This document shows, one piece after another, positions 43,596 to 53,101 of a DNA stretch of 64,000 nt. Location: NCBI RefSeq assembly GCF_047495495.1, contig NZ_CP179930.1, forward strand, positions 62,001 through 126,000. The letters are read 5' to 3'. The notes under the pieces were generated by a model. It ran no database searches. It was given only the letters and a program-made list of their open reading frames with translations, and was not told the DNA's origin. The position numbers were made by a program, and so were the translations under genes. Source of the DNA: Zymobacter sp047495495. Its GTDB lineage: Bacteria; Pseudomonadota; Gammaproteobacteria; Pseudomonadales; Halomonadaceae. Position 1 is the stretch's first letter. Each line of letters begins with the position of its first letter.

Positions 43596-44651
43596 ATGGG
43601 TAAGCGCATTCTCATCGTCGGGCCTTCGTGGGTCGGCGATATGGTGATGGCGCAGAGCCTGCTGAAGACGTTGAAGGCCCAAGATCCCCAGTGTGTCATC
43701 GACGTGCTGGGACCCGCATGGTCGGCACCGATCATTGAGCGGATGCCCGAAGCACGCCGGGCGCTGACACTGCGCGTCGGCCACGGTGATCTGGCGCTGA
43801 GGGAGCGCTGGCGTTTCGGGCGCAGTCTGAAGGGCGAGTATGATCAGGCCATCGTGCTGCCGCGCTCGCTGAAGTCGGCGCTAGTGCCGTGGTTTGCGGG
43901 GGTGCCTGTGCGGGGCGGCTTTACGGGCGAGCAGCGCTACGGAATTCTCAACCAGCGTCGCGACCTCGATAAAGCGGTACTTGATCAGACAGTGAAGCGT
44001 TTTGTATCGCTGGGCCTGCCGAAGGACGAGGCCTATCCGCCCCGCGATATTCCCTTTCCTGCGCTGCGCGTCGATGCCGACAACCAAACTCGCCTGCGTG
44101 AGGCATTGGATTTTGCCGCGGTCGATCTACTGGATCGCCCTTTGGTTGCATTGATGCCCGGTGCAGAATACGGCCCGGCCAAGCAATGGCCGCTGGCGCA
44201 CTTTCATGCCACGGCGCAGGCTCTGGTGGAGCGGGGTTATGGTGTGCTGGTGCTGGGTGGTCCCAAGGATGTCAAAGCGGGACAGCAGGTCGCCGGTGAG
44301 CTGCCTCATACGCTGAATTTGTGCGGTAAGACGGCACTTGTTGATGCCGTGGATTTGCTTGGCATGTGCGAGCAGGTCGTCAGCAATGATTCTGGGCTCA
44401 TGCACGTGGCGGCCGCTGTTGGCGTTCATGTGCAGGGGATCTATGGGTCTTCTTCGCCGCGTTACACGCCGCCGCTGACGCACAATGCCGATATTCACTG
44501 GCTGGCGCTGGACTGTTCACCCTGCTTCAAGCGCGTGTGTCCTTTGGGGCATACCGACTGCCTTCATCAGCTGTCGGTCACGCGGGTCGTGAAGGCCATC
44601 GACACCTACCGGACCGAGCAGTCCACCATTCTCGCGCGGGAGACCCCATGA
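43596..44651 (+). CDS. waaF: ADP-heptose:LPS heptosyltransferase II
   Basis: About 351 residues of family GT9, adding the second heptose to the LPS core. It begins MGKRILIVGPSWVGDMVMAQSL, the WaaF signature; other marks are LPRSLKSALVPWFAGVP, MPGAEYGPAKQWP and SNDSGLMHVAAA. In-frame starts at 43569 (GTG) and 43578 (ATG) would add up to nine residues; 43596 has GGTAG upstream and the standard N-terminus. It follows hldD closely and overlaps waaE by four bases. Confidence 0.95.
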   Translation: MGKRILIVGPSWVGDMVMAQSLLKTLKAQDPQCVIDVLGPAWSAPIIERMPEARRALTLRVGHGDLALRERWRFGRSLKGEYDQAIVLPRSLKSALVPWFAGVPVRGGFTGEQRYGILNQRRDLDKAVLDQTVKRFVSLGLPKDEAYPPRDIPFPALRVDADNQTRLREALDFAAVDLLDRPLVALMPGAEYGPAKQWPLAHFHATAQALVERGYGVLVLGGPKDVKAGQQVAGELPHTLNLCGKTALVDAVDLLGMCEQVVSNDSGLMHVAAAVGVHVQGIYGSSSPRYTPPLTHNADIHWLALDCSPCFKRVCPLGHTDCLHQLSVTRVVKAIDTYRTEQSTILARETP

Positions 44652-45412
44652 CCTTAACCGTAGCGCTGATCGTCAAGAACGAAGCCGAGCACCTTGAGCG
44701 CTGTCTGAGCACGCTCACGTGGGCCGATGAAATTGTCGTAGTCGATAGCGGCAGCACCGACGCTACCTGCGAAATCGCTCGTCGCTATACCGACAAGGTG
44801 TTCGTCTATAACGATTGGCAAGGGTTTGGTGTCCAGCGCCAGCGGGCTGAGCGGCACGCGACGGGGGACTGGCTGCTGATGGTTGATGCCGATGAGCGCG
44901 TAACGCCTGCGCTGCGTGCCAACATCGAAGATGCACTGCATGGTGAAGCGGCGATCTACCGACTGCCGCGTCTGACGTGGTGCTTTGGGGCATGGATTCG
45001 GCACAGTGGTTGGTATCCTGATCGTGTCGCGCGCCTCTATCCACGCGAACAGGCCGGCTACGATGCGTCATTGGTGCATGAAAAGCTGGAGAACGTGCAT
45101 CGGTTGCCCGTGCATGATCTGGACGGAGACCTGCTCCACTACAGCTATCGTGATCTTCGCCACTATCTAGAGAAGTCGGCGCACTACGCACAGGCGTGGG
45201 CTGAACAGCGCGCCGCACGCGGCAAGACCGGCAGCCTGCTGGGCGGTGTTGGGCATGCACTGGGCTGCTTCATGCGCATGTACGTGCTGAAAGCGGGTTT
45301 CCTGGATGGCAAAGCGGGGTTCCTGCTGGCGGTGCTGTCTGCTCATTCGACGTTCGCCAAATACGCTGATCTGTGGATTCGCACCAAGGCTCCGCAGTCG
45401 CCAGATCGTTGA
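44648..45412 (+). CDS. waaE: GT2 LPS core glycosyltransferase (WaaE/KdtX-like)
   Basis: 254 residues. The GT2 fold begins LTVALIVKNEAEHLERCL, with VDSGSTDATCEIA and the catalytic DxD-type VDADE. The HYSYRDLRHYLEKSAHYAQAWA segment and C-terminal LKAGFLDGKAGFLLAVLSA occur in WaaE, a beta-1,4-glucosyltransferase acting on heptose I. Its ATG overlaps the waaF stop (ATGA). The acceptor sugar in this organism is inferred. Confidence 0.88.
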   Translation: MTLTVALIVKNEAEHLERCLSTLTWADEIVVVDSGSTDATCEIARRYTDKVFVYNDWQGFGVQRQRAERHATGDWLLMVDADERVTPALRANIEDALHGEAAIYRLPRLTWCFGAWIRHSGWYPDRVARLYPREQAGYDASLVHEKLENVHRLPVHDLDGDLLHYSYRDLRHYLEKSAHYAQAWAEQRAARGKTGSLLGGVGHALGCFMRMYVLKAGFLDGKAGFLLAVLSAHSTFAKYADLWIRTKAPQSPDR

Positions 45413-45529
45413 GACGCAGGTAATGGAAGCGTGCCCTACGGTCTACCAGGGGAGTGCTTCATTTCCTCAACATACGACACGCTGATGCGTGTAGCCGATC
45501 CAGTTTCAGAGCGATGCTTTCCACCATCG

Positions 45530-45562
45530 AAAAAGGCCGCCCCTTTAAGGGCGGCCTTTTTT
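45530..45562. terminator. Bidirectional terminator between waaE and receptor 2
   Basis: AAAAAGGCCGCCC pairs with GGGCGGCCTTTTT around a 5-nt loop; A- and T-runs flank both sides. Confidence 0.92.
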
Positions 45563-45592
45563 GTCTGTAGCGCATGCGCTGGGCGCTAGCGT

Positions 45593-47335
45593 TTAGAACG
45601 TTTCCCAGTCATCGTCCGATGAGCTGGTCAACACGGGCTCATCCTTTGCCGGTGTCTTGTGCTCGGCGGAAGGTGCGCTGTGTTTGACGCTGGGTTCGGT
45701 CTTGGCATGTGCCTTGGGGCTGGACGTTGCCGTGCTGATCTTGCGCGTCGCCATGGCCGGTTTGCCGTGACGATCTTCTTCGATGTCACCTACTTCGAAG
45801 ACGCGTACCAGTTCGACCATATCAGCGGCCTGCTGGTGCAGATTAGCGGCAGCGGATGCGCTTTCTTCTACCAGCGCGGCGTTCTGCTGTGTCATCTGGT
45901 CCATCTGGACGACCGCAGTACCGACCTGAGATACCCCTTCGCTCTGCTCGTGAGATGCAGAACTGATTTCACTCATGATATCTGTCAGGCGCGTGATGAC
46001 GTCGGTCACGTTGTGCATGGCCTTACCGGCATCACCGACCAGTGACGTACCTTCACGAATGCCCGTGACGCTTTCGTTGATCAACCCGCTGATCTGGCGA
46101 GACGCATCGGCACTGCGCTGTGCCAAGTTGCGCACTTCAGAAGCGACCACGGCAAATCCGCGGCCCTGTTCGCCCGCACGAGCCGCTTCAATGGATGCGT
46201 TGAGCGCCAGCAGGTTGGTCTGGAAGGCGATGCTGTCGATCAGTGAGATGATATCGACGATCTTCTGAGCGCCGTCGTTGAGGTCATTCATGCGATGGAC
46301 CACGCGTTCGACGACTTCACCGCCGTCGCGAGCCACCTGAGCCGCTTCCTGCGCCAGATTGTCAGCGTTCTGAGCATTGCTGGCGTTCTGCTTGACGGTA
46401 GATCCCAGCTCTTCCATCGCCGAAGCGGTTTCTTCCAGTGCGGATGCCTGCTGTTCGGTACGAGAAGAGAGGTCTTGGTTGCCCTGCGCGATCTGGGCAC
46501 TGGCCGACGCCACGTGATCTGCGTTACGGCGTACGGCTGCAACGGTGACGGACAGCCCTTTCTGCATGTCATCCATGGCACGCAGCAGGTCGCCCACTTC
46601 GTTAGTCAGATCGGTACCTTCGATCTTGTGGCTGAGATCGCCACGTGCGATGCGCTGGGATGCAGCAATAAGCTGATCAAAAATCAGACGGAAGTAACGG
46701 CTCAAAAGGAAGCCCGCTGCGACAGCGAACAGCAGTGCGATGATGCTGCCAAGGATCATTACTGTGGTCGCCGTAGACAGCGTGCCGCGAACGTTGACCG
46801 ACACCTCGGAAGAACGTGCTTTTTCGGCCGCATACAGATCGTCGAAGATCTTGTTCATCTGACGGAACTGGTCGCGCTGCTCACCAATGGCCTTGGCCGA
46901 TGCTTCCTTGTACTGCTGATGATCCAGCATGGTGATGATGGCTTGGTGGTTGACCAGAATACGGTTCCAGCTGTCCTCAAGCGTCTGCAAGCGCTGGCGC
47001 TGCATGTCGCTCAGCGGCAGCGCGCGGTAGCGGCTCAGTGCCTCGGTAACGTTGGCCGGGTTTTCAGCGAAGCTCTTGAGAAGCGGGTCGCGCATGCGGG
47101 CGTCATTCCAGTACTGGAGTGCTTCTATCTCGCCGATGCGCATACTCTGCACGGCATTGTTCAGCCGGTTGACGAAGCGTGTACCTGGTACGCGAACATC
47201 GAGTATCTCGTTCATTCCCGATCGAACGGTGCTCATGCCGCTTAGCACGGTCACCATAAGAATTAATAATATACCGAGTAGGACAGCAAACGTTGCACCT
47301 AAACGCATCGATAATCGAAGGTTCGCCAGTTTCAT
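45593..47335 (-). CDS. Methyl-accepting chemotaxis protein (receptor 2, with pentapeptide)
   Basis: 580 residues: helix 1 (about 10-32), a 4HB_MCP sensor domain (to about 185), helix 2 (about 190-213), HAMP, and a signalling domain with SLIDSIAFQTNLLALNASIE. The C-terminal linker is Ser/Lys/Pro-rich and ends DDDWETF, the NWETF-type docking peptide for CheR and CheB, so this is a high-abundance-type receptor. Its signalling half is nearly identical to that of receptor 4. ATG at 47335 with GAGGAA upstream. Confidence 0.96.
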   Translation of the reverse strand: MKLANLRLSMRLGATFAVLLGILLILMVTVLSGMSTVRSGMNEILDVRVPGTRFVNRLNNAVQSMRIGEIEALQYWNDARMRDPLLKSFAENPANVTEALSRYRALPLSDMQRQRLQTLEDSWNRILVNHQAIITMLDHQQYKEASAKAIGEQRDQFRQMNKIFDDLYAAEKARSSEVSVNVRGTLSTATTVMILGSIIALLFAVAAGFLLSRYFRLIFDQLIAASQRIARGDLSHKIEGTDLTNEVGDLLRAMDDMQKGLSVTVAAVRRNADHVASASAQIAQGNQDLSSRTEQQASALEETASAMEELGSTVKQNASNAQNADNLAQEAAQVARDGGEVVERVVHRMNDLNDGAQKIVDIISLIDSIAFQTNLLALNASIEAARAGEQGRGFAVVASEVRNLAQRSADASRQISGLINESVTGIREGTSLVGDAGKAMHNVTDVITRLTDIMSEISSASHEQSEGVSQVGTAVVQMDQMTQQNAALVEESASAAANLHQQAADMVELVRVFEVGDIEEDRHGKPAMATRKISTATSSPKAHAKTEPSVKHSAPSAEHKTPAKDEPVLTSSSDDDWETF

Positions 47336-47715
47336 AAGAGCGGTTTCCTCAACGGCGGTCATGAGTCCGCATGAGCCAGATAGAAGCTCGTCATTCCCAC
47401 GGCCATAGGCAGGTTATTGATATTGGGTCCCTGCCCGCAGCTATCGGCAGAAGCAAAGGGTTGCTTTAGTGGCAGGCGCGGAGGCTGGCGTGTTTTCCGA
47501 ATAGTAATCGCCCACCTATCCCTGCGGAAAATAAGGAAAAGTGGTGTAATGCTATAGCCTTACCCTCCTGTAAAACGTGACTTCTCTTTTACAAATGAAA
47601 AGTTTGTCCGGATGTGAAAAACTGTGGGCATTCTCGAAGATTCGATTCGAATGGTGGCGGTGGGCATGAGACCGGTGTTCGTTGCGGCCATTCGCCATGA
47701 CAGGAAAAGAAGAAG
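47336..47715. other. Divergent region between receptor 2 and the dihydropyrimidinase-like gene
   Basis: Holds the FliA-type promoter at 47441-47468. No other supported element. Confidence 0.45.
47441..47468 (-). promoter_or_regulatory. FliA (sigma-28)-type promoter of receptor 2
   Basis: Minus strand TAAA-N16-GCCGATAG; the -10 matches seven of eight bases of the sigma-28 consensus and lies about 105 nt before the start codon. Confidence 0.55.
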
Positions 47716-49158
47716 ATGTCGATGCCAACCCCCCTGTTGATCAAGGGTGGCATGATCGTCAATGCCGATCGCTCATGGCGCGCTGATGTACTGTGCGTGA
47801 ACGGCAAGATTGTTGCTGTCGGTGAAGATCTCGACGATCAGGCACCACCTGGTACTCAATTGCTGGATGCTACGGGTCAATACGTCATGCCGGGCGGCAT
47901 TGATCCCCATACCTATTTAGCCACGTCTCTACGGGAGCCTGCGGCGGCAGACGATTTTTTCGATGGCACGGCGGCAGCGCTCGCCGGTGGTACGACCACG
48001 GTACTGGATACGATTCATCCGCTGCCGGGGCAAACGCTGATGGAGGCCTATGACGAACACCGTCGGCAGGCCAAGCGCGCCGTGTGCAGCTACGGCTTCC
48101 ATGCCACCATCACGCATTGGGATAAACAGATGCAGCGCGATGTCGCCGCGCTGACAAAGGAAGGCATCAACAGCTTCAGTCATTACATGGGGTACGACGA
48201 GCTGTTGATGTGTGACGATGCTGTGCTGATGCAGAGCTTCGCTTGTCTGCTGGAGCTGGGCGTTATGCCCATCGTGCACGCCGAAAACGGTGTGTTGGCG
48301 CGGCAACTGCAACGTACGCTGTTCAGCAAGGGGCTGCGGTCACCGTCGTGCTATCCATTGGCGCATCCCGCGGCCATTGAAGGGGAAGCCACTCAGCGAG
48401 CGATCACCATTGCAGAGCTGGCGGGGGTACCTCTGTATCTGGCTAACGTTTCCTGTCAGGCCTCCATTGAGGCGATCGGGCGTGCGCATGAGCGTGGGCT
48501 GCGCGTGTACGGTGAAGCCCCCGTGGCTAACCTGATGCTGTCGTCGAAAGTGTATGAGAATACGGATCAGATCAAGGCCGCTCTGCATATCAAGGCGCCT
48601 CCTTTCCGTGATCTTGATGACCAGCGCGCTCTGTGGAAGGCATCCGGCCAAGGGTGGCTGCATACGCTGGGATCTCATCATCAGCCTTTTCATCGTGAGG
48701 ACAAGACGCGCCATCTCGATGCCTTCGATCACGTGCCTGTGGGCTGCGGCGCGCTCGAAGAGCGCATGGCGTTGTGCTGGCATGCCGGCATCAATAGCGG
48801 TCGTCTGACGCCGAGCCAGTTCGTGGCGTTGACCTCGACGCGAACCGCTAGGCTGTTCCACCTCTATCCCCATAAGGGCGTGATCTGTCAGGGAGCGGAT
48901 GCGGATATCGTTCTGTGGGATCCCGAAGCGCATCATTCGTGGTCGGCAGTGACCCACCATTCGCGCAGCGATAACAGTCTTTATGAAGGGCTGACCACTA
49001 AGGGCATGGCATCGGTCACCGTCTGCGGTGGCCATGTTGTCTGGCAGGGTGGTCAGTTGCGGGTGACGCGTGGAATGGGGGCATGGTTGCCGAGAGCGCC
49101 CTTTGCCCCCCAGTGTGCGGTTGCGCGCGCATTCCACCGTCGCCATACCCAGCTTTGA
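47716..49158 (+). CDS. Dihydropyrimidinase/hydantoinase-like protein with lost metal ligands (probable pseudoenzyme)
   Basis: A 480-residue cyclic amidohydrolase fold, full length and without frameshift. The family's six metal ligands are largely replaced: the HxH pair reads H65-T-Y67, the carbamylated Lys (SFK) is S155 in INSFSHYMGY, H188 in VHAENG is kept, the next His is N244 in LYLANVS, and the Asp of GTDHCPF is H321 in GSHHQPF. Four of six are lost, much as in eukaryotic CRMPs. Catalytic hydantoinase activity is therefore unlikely; a binding or regulatory role is possible. AGGAAAAG precedes the ATG. It sits alone between chemoreceptor genes. Confidence 0.85.
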   Translation: MSMPTPLLIKGGMIVNADRSWRADVLCVNGKIVAVGEDLDDQAPPGTQLLDATGQYVMPGGIDPHTYLATSLREPAAADDFFDGTAAALAGGTTTVLDTIHPLPGQTLMEAYDEHRRQAKRAVCSYGFHATITHWDKQMQRDVAALTKEGINSFSHYMGYDELLMCDDAVLMQSFACLLELGVMPIVHAENGVLARQLQRTLFSKGLRSPSCYPLAHPAAIEGEATQRAITIAELAGVPLYLANVSCQASIEAIGRAHERGLRVYGEAPVANLMLSSKVYENTDQIKAALHIKAPPFRDLDDQRALWKASGQGWLHTLGSHHQPFHREDKTRHLDAFDHVPVGCGALEERMALCWHAGINSGRLTPSQFVALTSTRTARLFHLYPHKGVICQGADADIVLWDPEAHHSWSAVTHHSRSDNSLYEGLTTKGMASVTVCGGHVVWQGGQLRVTRGMGAWLPRAPFAPQCAVARAFHRRHTQL

Positions 49159-49177
49159 TACTCCCCTCATGCAGAAG

Positions 49178-49204
49178 CCCCCTTGCTGCCGAACAGCAAG
49201 GGGG
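49178..49204 (+). terminator. Hairpin after the dihydropyrimidinase-like gene
   Basis: CCCCCTTGCTG pairs with CAGCAAGGGGG around 5 nt, 19 nt after the stop. It has no clear T-run, so termination is uncertain. Confidence 0.5.
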
Positions 49205-49292
49205 AAGGCCACATGAAGTTGGTATCTCTGTGAGATGACCGGATCGACACTCCTGACGTTGGGATCCGCTTTATCCCTCCGTCACCGAGACA

Positions 49293-50843
49293 TTACGCGT
49301 CCTGCACGCGGAAGACCTGTACGGTTTCCTGCAGTTTGCGTGCCTGCTCGTACAGGCTTGCTGCTGCTGCTGCACTTTCTTCTACCAGCGCCGCGTTCTG
49401 CTGTGTTGTCTGGTCCATCTGGGTGACTGCCGTACCAACCTGCGTTACCCCTTGGTTCTGCTCGTAACTGGCAGAGCTGATCTCGCCCATGATGTCTTTC
49501 AGGTTGTTTACCGTACTGACGACTTCCTCGATGGTGGTACCGGCTTCGTTGGCCAGTTCCGTACCCGAACGAATGCTGTTGACGCTTTCGGTGATCAGAC
49601 CGCCGATCTCGCGAGAGGCTTCAGCGCTGCGCTGTGCCAGATTGCGCACTTCGGAGGCGACGACGGCGAAGCCGCGACCCTGTTCACCGGCACGTGCCGC
49701 TTCGACGGATGCGTTGAGGGCCAGCAGGTTGGTCTGGAAGGCAATGCTGTCCAGCAGCGAGATCACTTCGACCACGCGGTTAGCGCCTTCGTTGATGTCG
49801 TGCATGCGCGTTACGACGCGTTTGACGATGTCACCGCCGTCATTAGCGACCTTGGAAGCATCCTGTGCCAGACGGTCGGCATTCATGGCGTTATCAGTGT
49901 TCTGCTTGATGGTCGCGCTCAGCTCGTCCATCGCAGAGGCCGTTTCTTCCAGTGCTGCCGCTTGCTGTTCCGTACGAGAAGACAGATCGGCGTTGCCGCG
50001 CGAGATCTGCTCGCTGCCGGCTGCTACACCATCAGCGTTCTGACGGACGGCCGCAACCGTGAAGGACAGTGACGAACGCATTTCATCCATCGCGTTCAGC
50101 AGCTGACCCACTTCGTTGGTAAGTTCACGCCCTTCTACTTGATTGACCAGATCGCCGGAGGCAATACGACGTGCTACTGCGATGGCTTGACGGAAGGCAT
50201 CCAGCAGATAGCGGATCAGGAACCAGCTTGCGATAGCGGCAAAGATGACCGCCAGTAGGCAGCCCGCCCACAGCAGGTGGAAGGACAGCGAGAAGTCCTT
50301 GCGTGTAGCGATGGTGGCTTCTTTGGACCAAGTCAGTTCGCGCTGGGTCAGCTCCGTCAGCACGTCTTCGATGGTCTGGCGCAGTTCACTACCTTTGCTC
50401 AGCAGCAGACGATCCACTTCATCACTTTTGCCTTCATGCGTCATGGTGATGATCTGAGCATGGAAGGCGCTGATGTTGTCCCAAGACTTATCGAGGCGCT
50501 CGCCCAGATACTTGCTGTCATCATCCAGCATGTCTTTGTACTGATCGATCGCCACGTTGAATTTATCAATCGTGGTCTGCATGCTTTTTTCCAGTGCCTG
50601 CTTCTCCGCAAGCGGCATGGAATAGGTGTATTTGAGCTCGTTGAGGCGGAGGCTCAGGGCATAACTACGCAGATCGCCGAGCAGCTGAGTGCTGGGCAGG
50701 CGTCTTTCTGCAATGTTGGTGGTCTGGCTTTCAACGCTACTCATGCGAACGAACGTTAGACCGGCAAGTCCAATCATCAGCGCAAGCAGAATTGCAAACG
50801 TCGATATCAAGCGAGTGGATATTTTCATATTGCTGGCATTCAT
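49293..50843 (-). CDS. Methyl-accepting chemotaxis protein (receptor 3)
   Basis: 516 residues, Tar/Tsr-like layout: helix 1 (about 10-30), a 4HB sensor domain, helix 2 (about 187-212), HAMP and a signalling domain with SLLDSIAFQTNLLALNASVE. It ends shortly after the helical bundle (QVFRVQDA) with no CheR/CheB pentapeptide. N-terminus (ISTRLISTFAILLALMIGLAGL) and signalling region are closest to receptor 5, which points to duplication. A candidate FliA promoter lies upstream. Confidence 0.95.
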   Translation of the reverse strand: MNASNMKISTRLISTFAILLALMIGLAGLTFVRMSSVESQTTNIAERRLPSTQLLGDLRSYALSLRLNELKYTYSMPLAEKQALEKSMQTTIDKFNVAIDQYKDMLDDDSKYLGERLDKSWDNISAFHAQIITMTHEGKSDEVDRLLLSKGSELRQTIEDVLTELTQRELTWSKEATIATRKDFSLSFHLLWAGCLLAVIFAAIASWFLIRYLLDAFRQAIAVARRIASGDLVNQVEGRELTNEVGQLLNAMDEMRSSLSFTVAAVRQNADGVAAGSEQISRGNADLSSRTEQQAAALEETASAMDELSATIKQNTDNAMNADRLAQDASKVANDGGDIVKRVVTRMHDINEGANRVVEVISLLDSIAFQTNLLALNASVEAARAGEQGRGFAVVASEVRNLAQRSAEASREIGGLITESVNSIRSGTELANEAGTTIEEVVSTVNNLKDIMGEISSASYEQNQGVTQVGTAVTQMDQTTQQNAALVEESAAAAASLYEQARKLQETVQVFRVQDA

Positions 50844-51192
50844 GGGGCGTCGTTCCCTAATAGACAGGAGCAGAGCGCAGTGGGGGTAAACCTGCGCTCT
50901 TTATTGCAGGGGATTTTGGGGATGATGACCCTTCTGGTCATGATGATTTATCGACGCTTGTTAACGTTTCCTTTACATTTATACACAAAAAAAATAATTA
51001 TTTTTTAAATGTTATTGAGAACTTTCGGTTATATGGGTATTTATACATGAGTTATATTAATTAATTAAAGAAATAGCTCGTCATAGATGAGATATATTCA
51101 ATAATTAAAAAGTGACGATAACGTCGCTTTTATAATGTCCCTAAATTCCCAATGTCTTGGTTAGAATGGCGCTATGCTTGACGGCCTTATGC
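50844..51192. other. AT-rich spacer between receptors 3 and 4
   Basis: No gene. Very AT-rich from 50970 to 51120, with a DnaA-box match TTATACACA at 50979-50987 and the FliA-type promoter of receptor 3. Confidence 0.45.
50948..50975 (-). promoter_or_regulatory. FliA (sigma-28)-type promoter of receptor 3
   Basis: Minus strand TAAA-N16-GTCGATAA; seven of eight matches in the -10, about 105 nt before the start codon. Confidence 0.55.
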
Positions 51193-51226
51193 AAAAAAAT
51201 CCCTGCGCCCGTAGGGACGCAGGGAT
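51193..51226 (-). terminator. Terminator of receptor 4
   Basis: On the minus strand ATCCCTGCG pairs with CGCAGGGAT and is followed by a run of U, 50 nt after the stop codon. Confidence 0.88.
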
Positions 51227-51276
51227 CATCACGCGTTGTTGCTACCGTGCCGTTGTCAGCACATGCAGGACGCAGG

Positions 51277-52839
51277 CTATGCTGCTGATTCGTCTATGAC
51301 GAACACCTGCATCTGTGCGACCAGCTCCGCCGCCTGCTGTTGTAGGCTGGCGGCGGCCGAAGCACTTTCTTCCACCAAAGCGGCGTTCTGTTGTGTCATC
51401 TGATCCATCTGGATGACGGCCGTGCCGACCTGAGATACCCCTTCACTCTGCTCATGAGACGCTGAACTGATCTCGCTCATGATGTCCGTCAGGCGTTTGA
51501 TGACGTTCATGACATTGCGCATGGCACTGCCCGCATCCCCTGCCAGTGAGGTGCCTTCACGAATGCCCGTCACGTTCGCGTTGATTAGATCACCGATCTG
51601 ACGCGAGGCATCGGCACTGCGCTGAGCCAGATTGCGCACTTCCGAGGCCACCACGGCAAAGCCGCGGCCCTGTTCGCCTGCACGCGCGGCTTCAATGGAG
51701 GCGTTGAGCGCTAGCAGGTTGGTCTGAAATGCGATGCTGTCGATCAGCGAAATAATGTCAACGATCTTCTGAGCGCCATCGTTGAGGTCGTTCATGCGAT
51801 GGACGACGCGTTCGACGACATTGTCTCCCTCTTTGGCGACCTTGGCCGCTTCCTGCGCCAGACTGTCGGCATGCTGAGCATTACCCGCATTTTGCTTGAC
51901 GGTCGCTCCCAGCTCTTCCATAGCTGACGCGGTCTCTTCCAGTGCGGATGCCTGTTCTTCGGTACGCGTGGACAGGTCTTGGTTGCCCTGAGCGATCTGG
52001 GTACTGGCCGATGCGACGTGGTCAGCATTGCTGCGGACTGCGGCAACGGTAGAGGACAGGTTGACTTGCATCTCACGCATGGCTTGCAGTACGGCACCGA
52101 TTTCATCCTGGCGATCATGATCAATCGTGTTGGACAGGTGCCCTTCACCGATGGCATGTGCCACTTCACCGGCCATGCGCAGCGGACGGATCAGGATGCG
52201 TGTCAGCATGACCGCCACCAGCGCGATGATCAGAATGGACAGCAACGTACAGACAACGATCACGACATACGCCGTCTGAGTGTTGCCGTTGGCATCCTCG
52301 GTGATCTGCTGGGCAGCCTTGTCATGAATCTGCAGTACCGCATCCAGCGCAGGGTTGTAGCGAGTGTCGTAGGTGACGGCATCGCCGCTGGCGATCTTGA
52401 GGAATGCCGCTGTGTCTTTACGTTTCAGCGCATCGAACTGCTGCTCGAACCCTTTCAGCGCATAGTCGTTGAAATGCTCGGCCAATGCATCTGCCAGCAG
52501 CTGTTCATTTCTGTCATGAGGCAGCCCTTGATAGTGCTCCATGGCCTTGCGAGCACGGTCGTAGTAACCCCAGCTGTCGGCCATTGCCTTGTCGAACTGC
52601 GTGGTGTCGCTGTCGTTGACGTGCGGCAGTGCTGCTAGTAGAGACGTACGTGCAGTGCGCATGAAGTTGGTCGTGTCCGCGATGCCGAGAATGACGGCGT
52701 TCTCGTTATAGAGATAGCGGATAGAGGTGTTGGACGAGCTCATGAACAGTGCACTGATGCCATTGGAGAAGAGTGACATCAGTAGAAAGATCAGTGAGCA
52801 CGCCGCGAGGATGGTGATGATGCGGACTTTTTTAAACAT
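51277..52839 (-). CDS. Methyl-accepting chemotaxis protein (receptor 4)
   Basis: About 520 residues: helix 1 (about 8-28), a periplasmic helical sensor domain distinct from the others, helix 2 (about 190-212), HAMP and a signalling domain nearly identical to receptor 2. It ends QVFVIDESAA without the pentapeptide. The ATG at 52839 (MFKKVRIITILAAC) has GGGGGG upstream; the frame opens at 52908. It is the only receptor here with no FliA-type promoter of its own and may be read from receptor 5. Confidence 0.94.
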   Translation of the reverse strand: MFKKVRIITILAACSLIFLLMSLFSNGISALFMSSSNTSIRYLYNENAVILGIADTTNFMRTARTSLLAALPHVNDSDTTQFDKAMADSWGYYDRARKAMEHYQGLPHDRNEQLLADALAEHFNDYALKGFEQQFDALKRKDTAAFLKIASGDAVTYDTRYNPALDAVLQIHDKAAQQITEDANGNTQTAYVVIVVCTLLSILIIALVAVMLTRILIRPLRMAGEVAHAIGEGHLSNTIDHDRQDEIGAVLQAMREMQVNLSSTVAAVRSNADHVASASTQIAQGNQDLSTRTEEQASALEETASAMEELGATVKQNAGNAQHADSLAQEAAKVAKEGDNVVERVVHRMNDLNDGAQKIVDIISLIDSIAFQTNLLALNASIEAARAGEQGRGFAVVASEVRNLAQRSADASRQIGDLINANVTGIREGTSLAGDAGSAMRNVMNVIKRLTDIMSEISSASHEQSEGVSQVGTAVIQMDQMTQQNAALVEESASAAASLQQQAAELVAQMQVFVIDESAA

Positions 52840-52964
52840 GTCGTGTAACCCCCCCAATATTCCCTGCCATGCACTGCCGAAGGTTGGCGAAGGAAAGCAC
52901 ATGGTCACGGAATAATGTCAATTTGAGTGCCAGTAGGATGATCTGCATCCCGCACACATAAGGT

Positions 52965-52990
52965 GGCCGGTTGCACTGGTGCAACCGGCC
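52965..52990. repeat. 12-bp perfect inverted repeat between receptors 4 and 5
   Basis: GGCCGGTTGCAC / GTGCAACCGGCC with a 2-nt centre. There is no U-run on the minus strand. It could pause or partly end transcription from receptor 5, or be an operator. Confidence 0.55.
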
Positions 52991-53101
52991 TATCCGAGCC
53001 ACTTTTTATGATGTGGTAAGGCAATGTCTGCGAGATGTTACGAGGAACAATGCGGTTCTTGTGCCGCACTTATTCACCGCAGACGATGGCTAAAAGCCTT
53101 G

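Noticed and set aside
50970..51120. AT-rich tract with a DnaA-box match as a replication origin
   Set aside because: Only one box (TTATACACA) and no further clustered boxes or origin genes; more likely the promoter region of a receptor gene.
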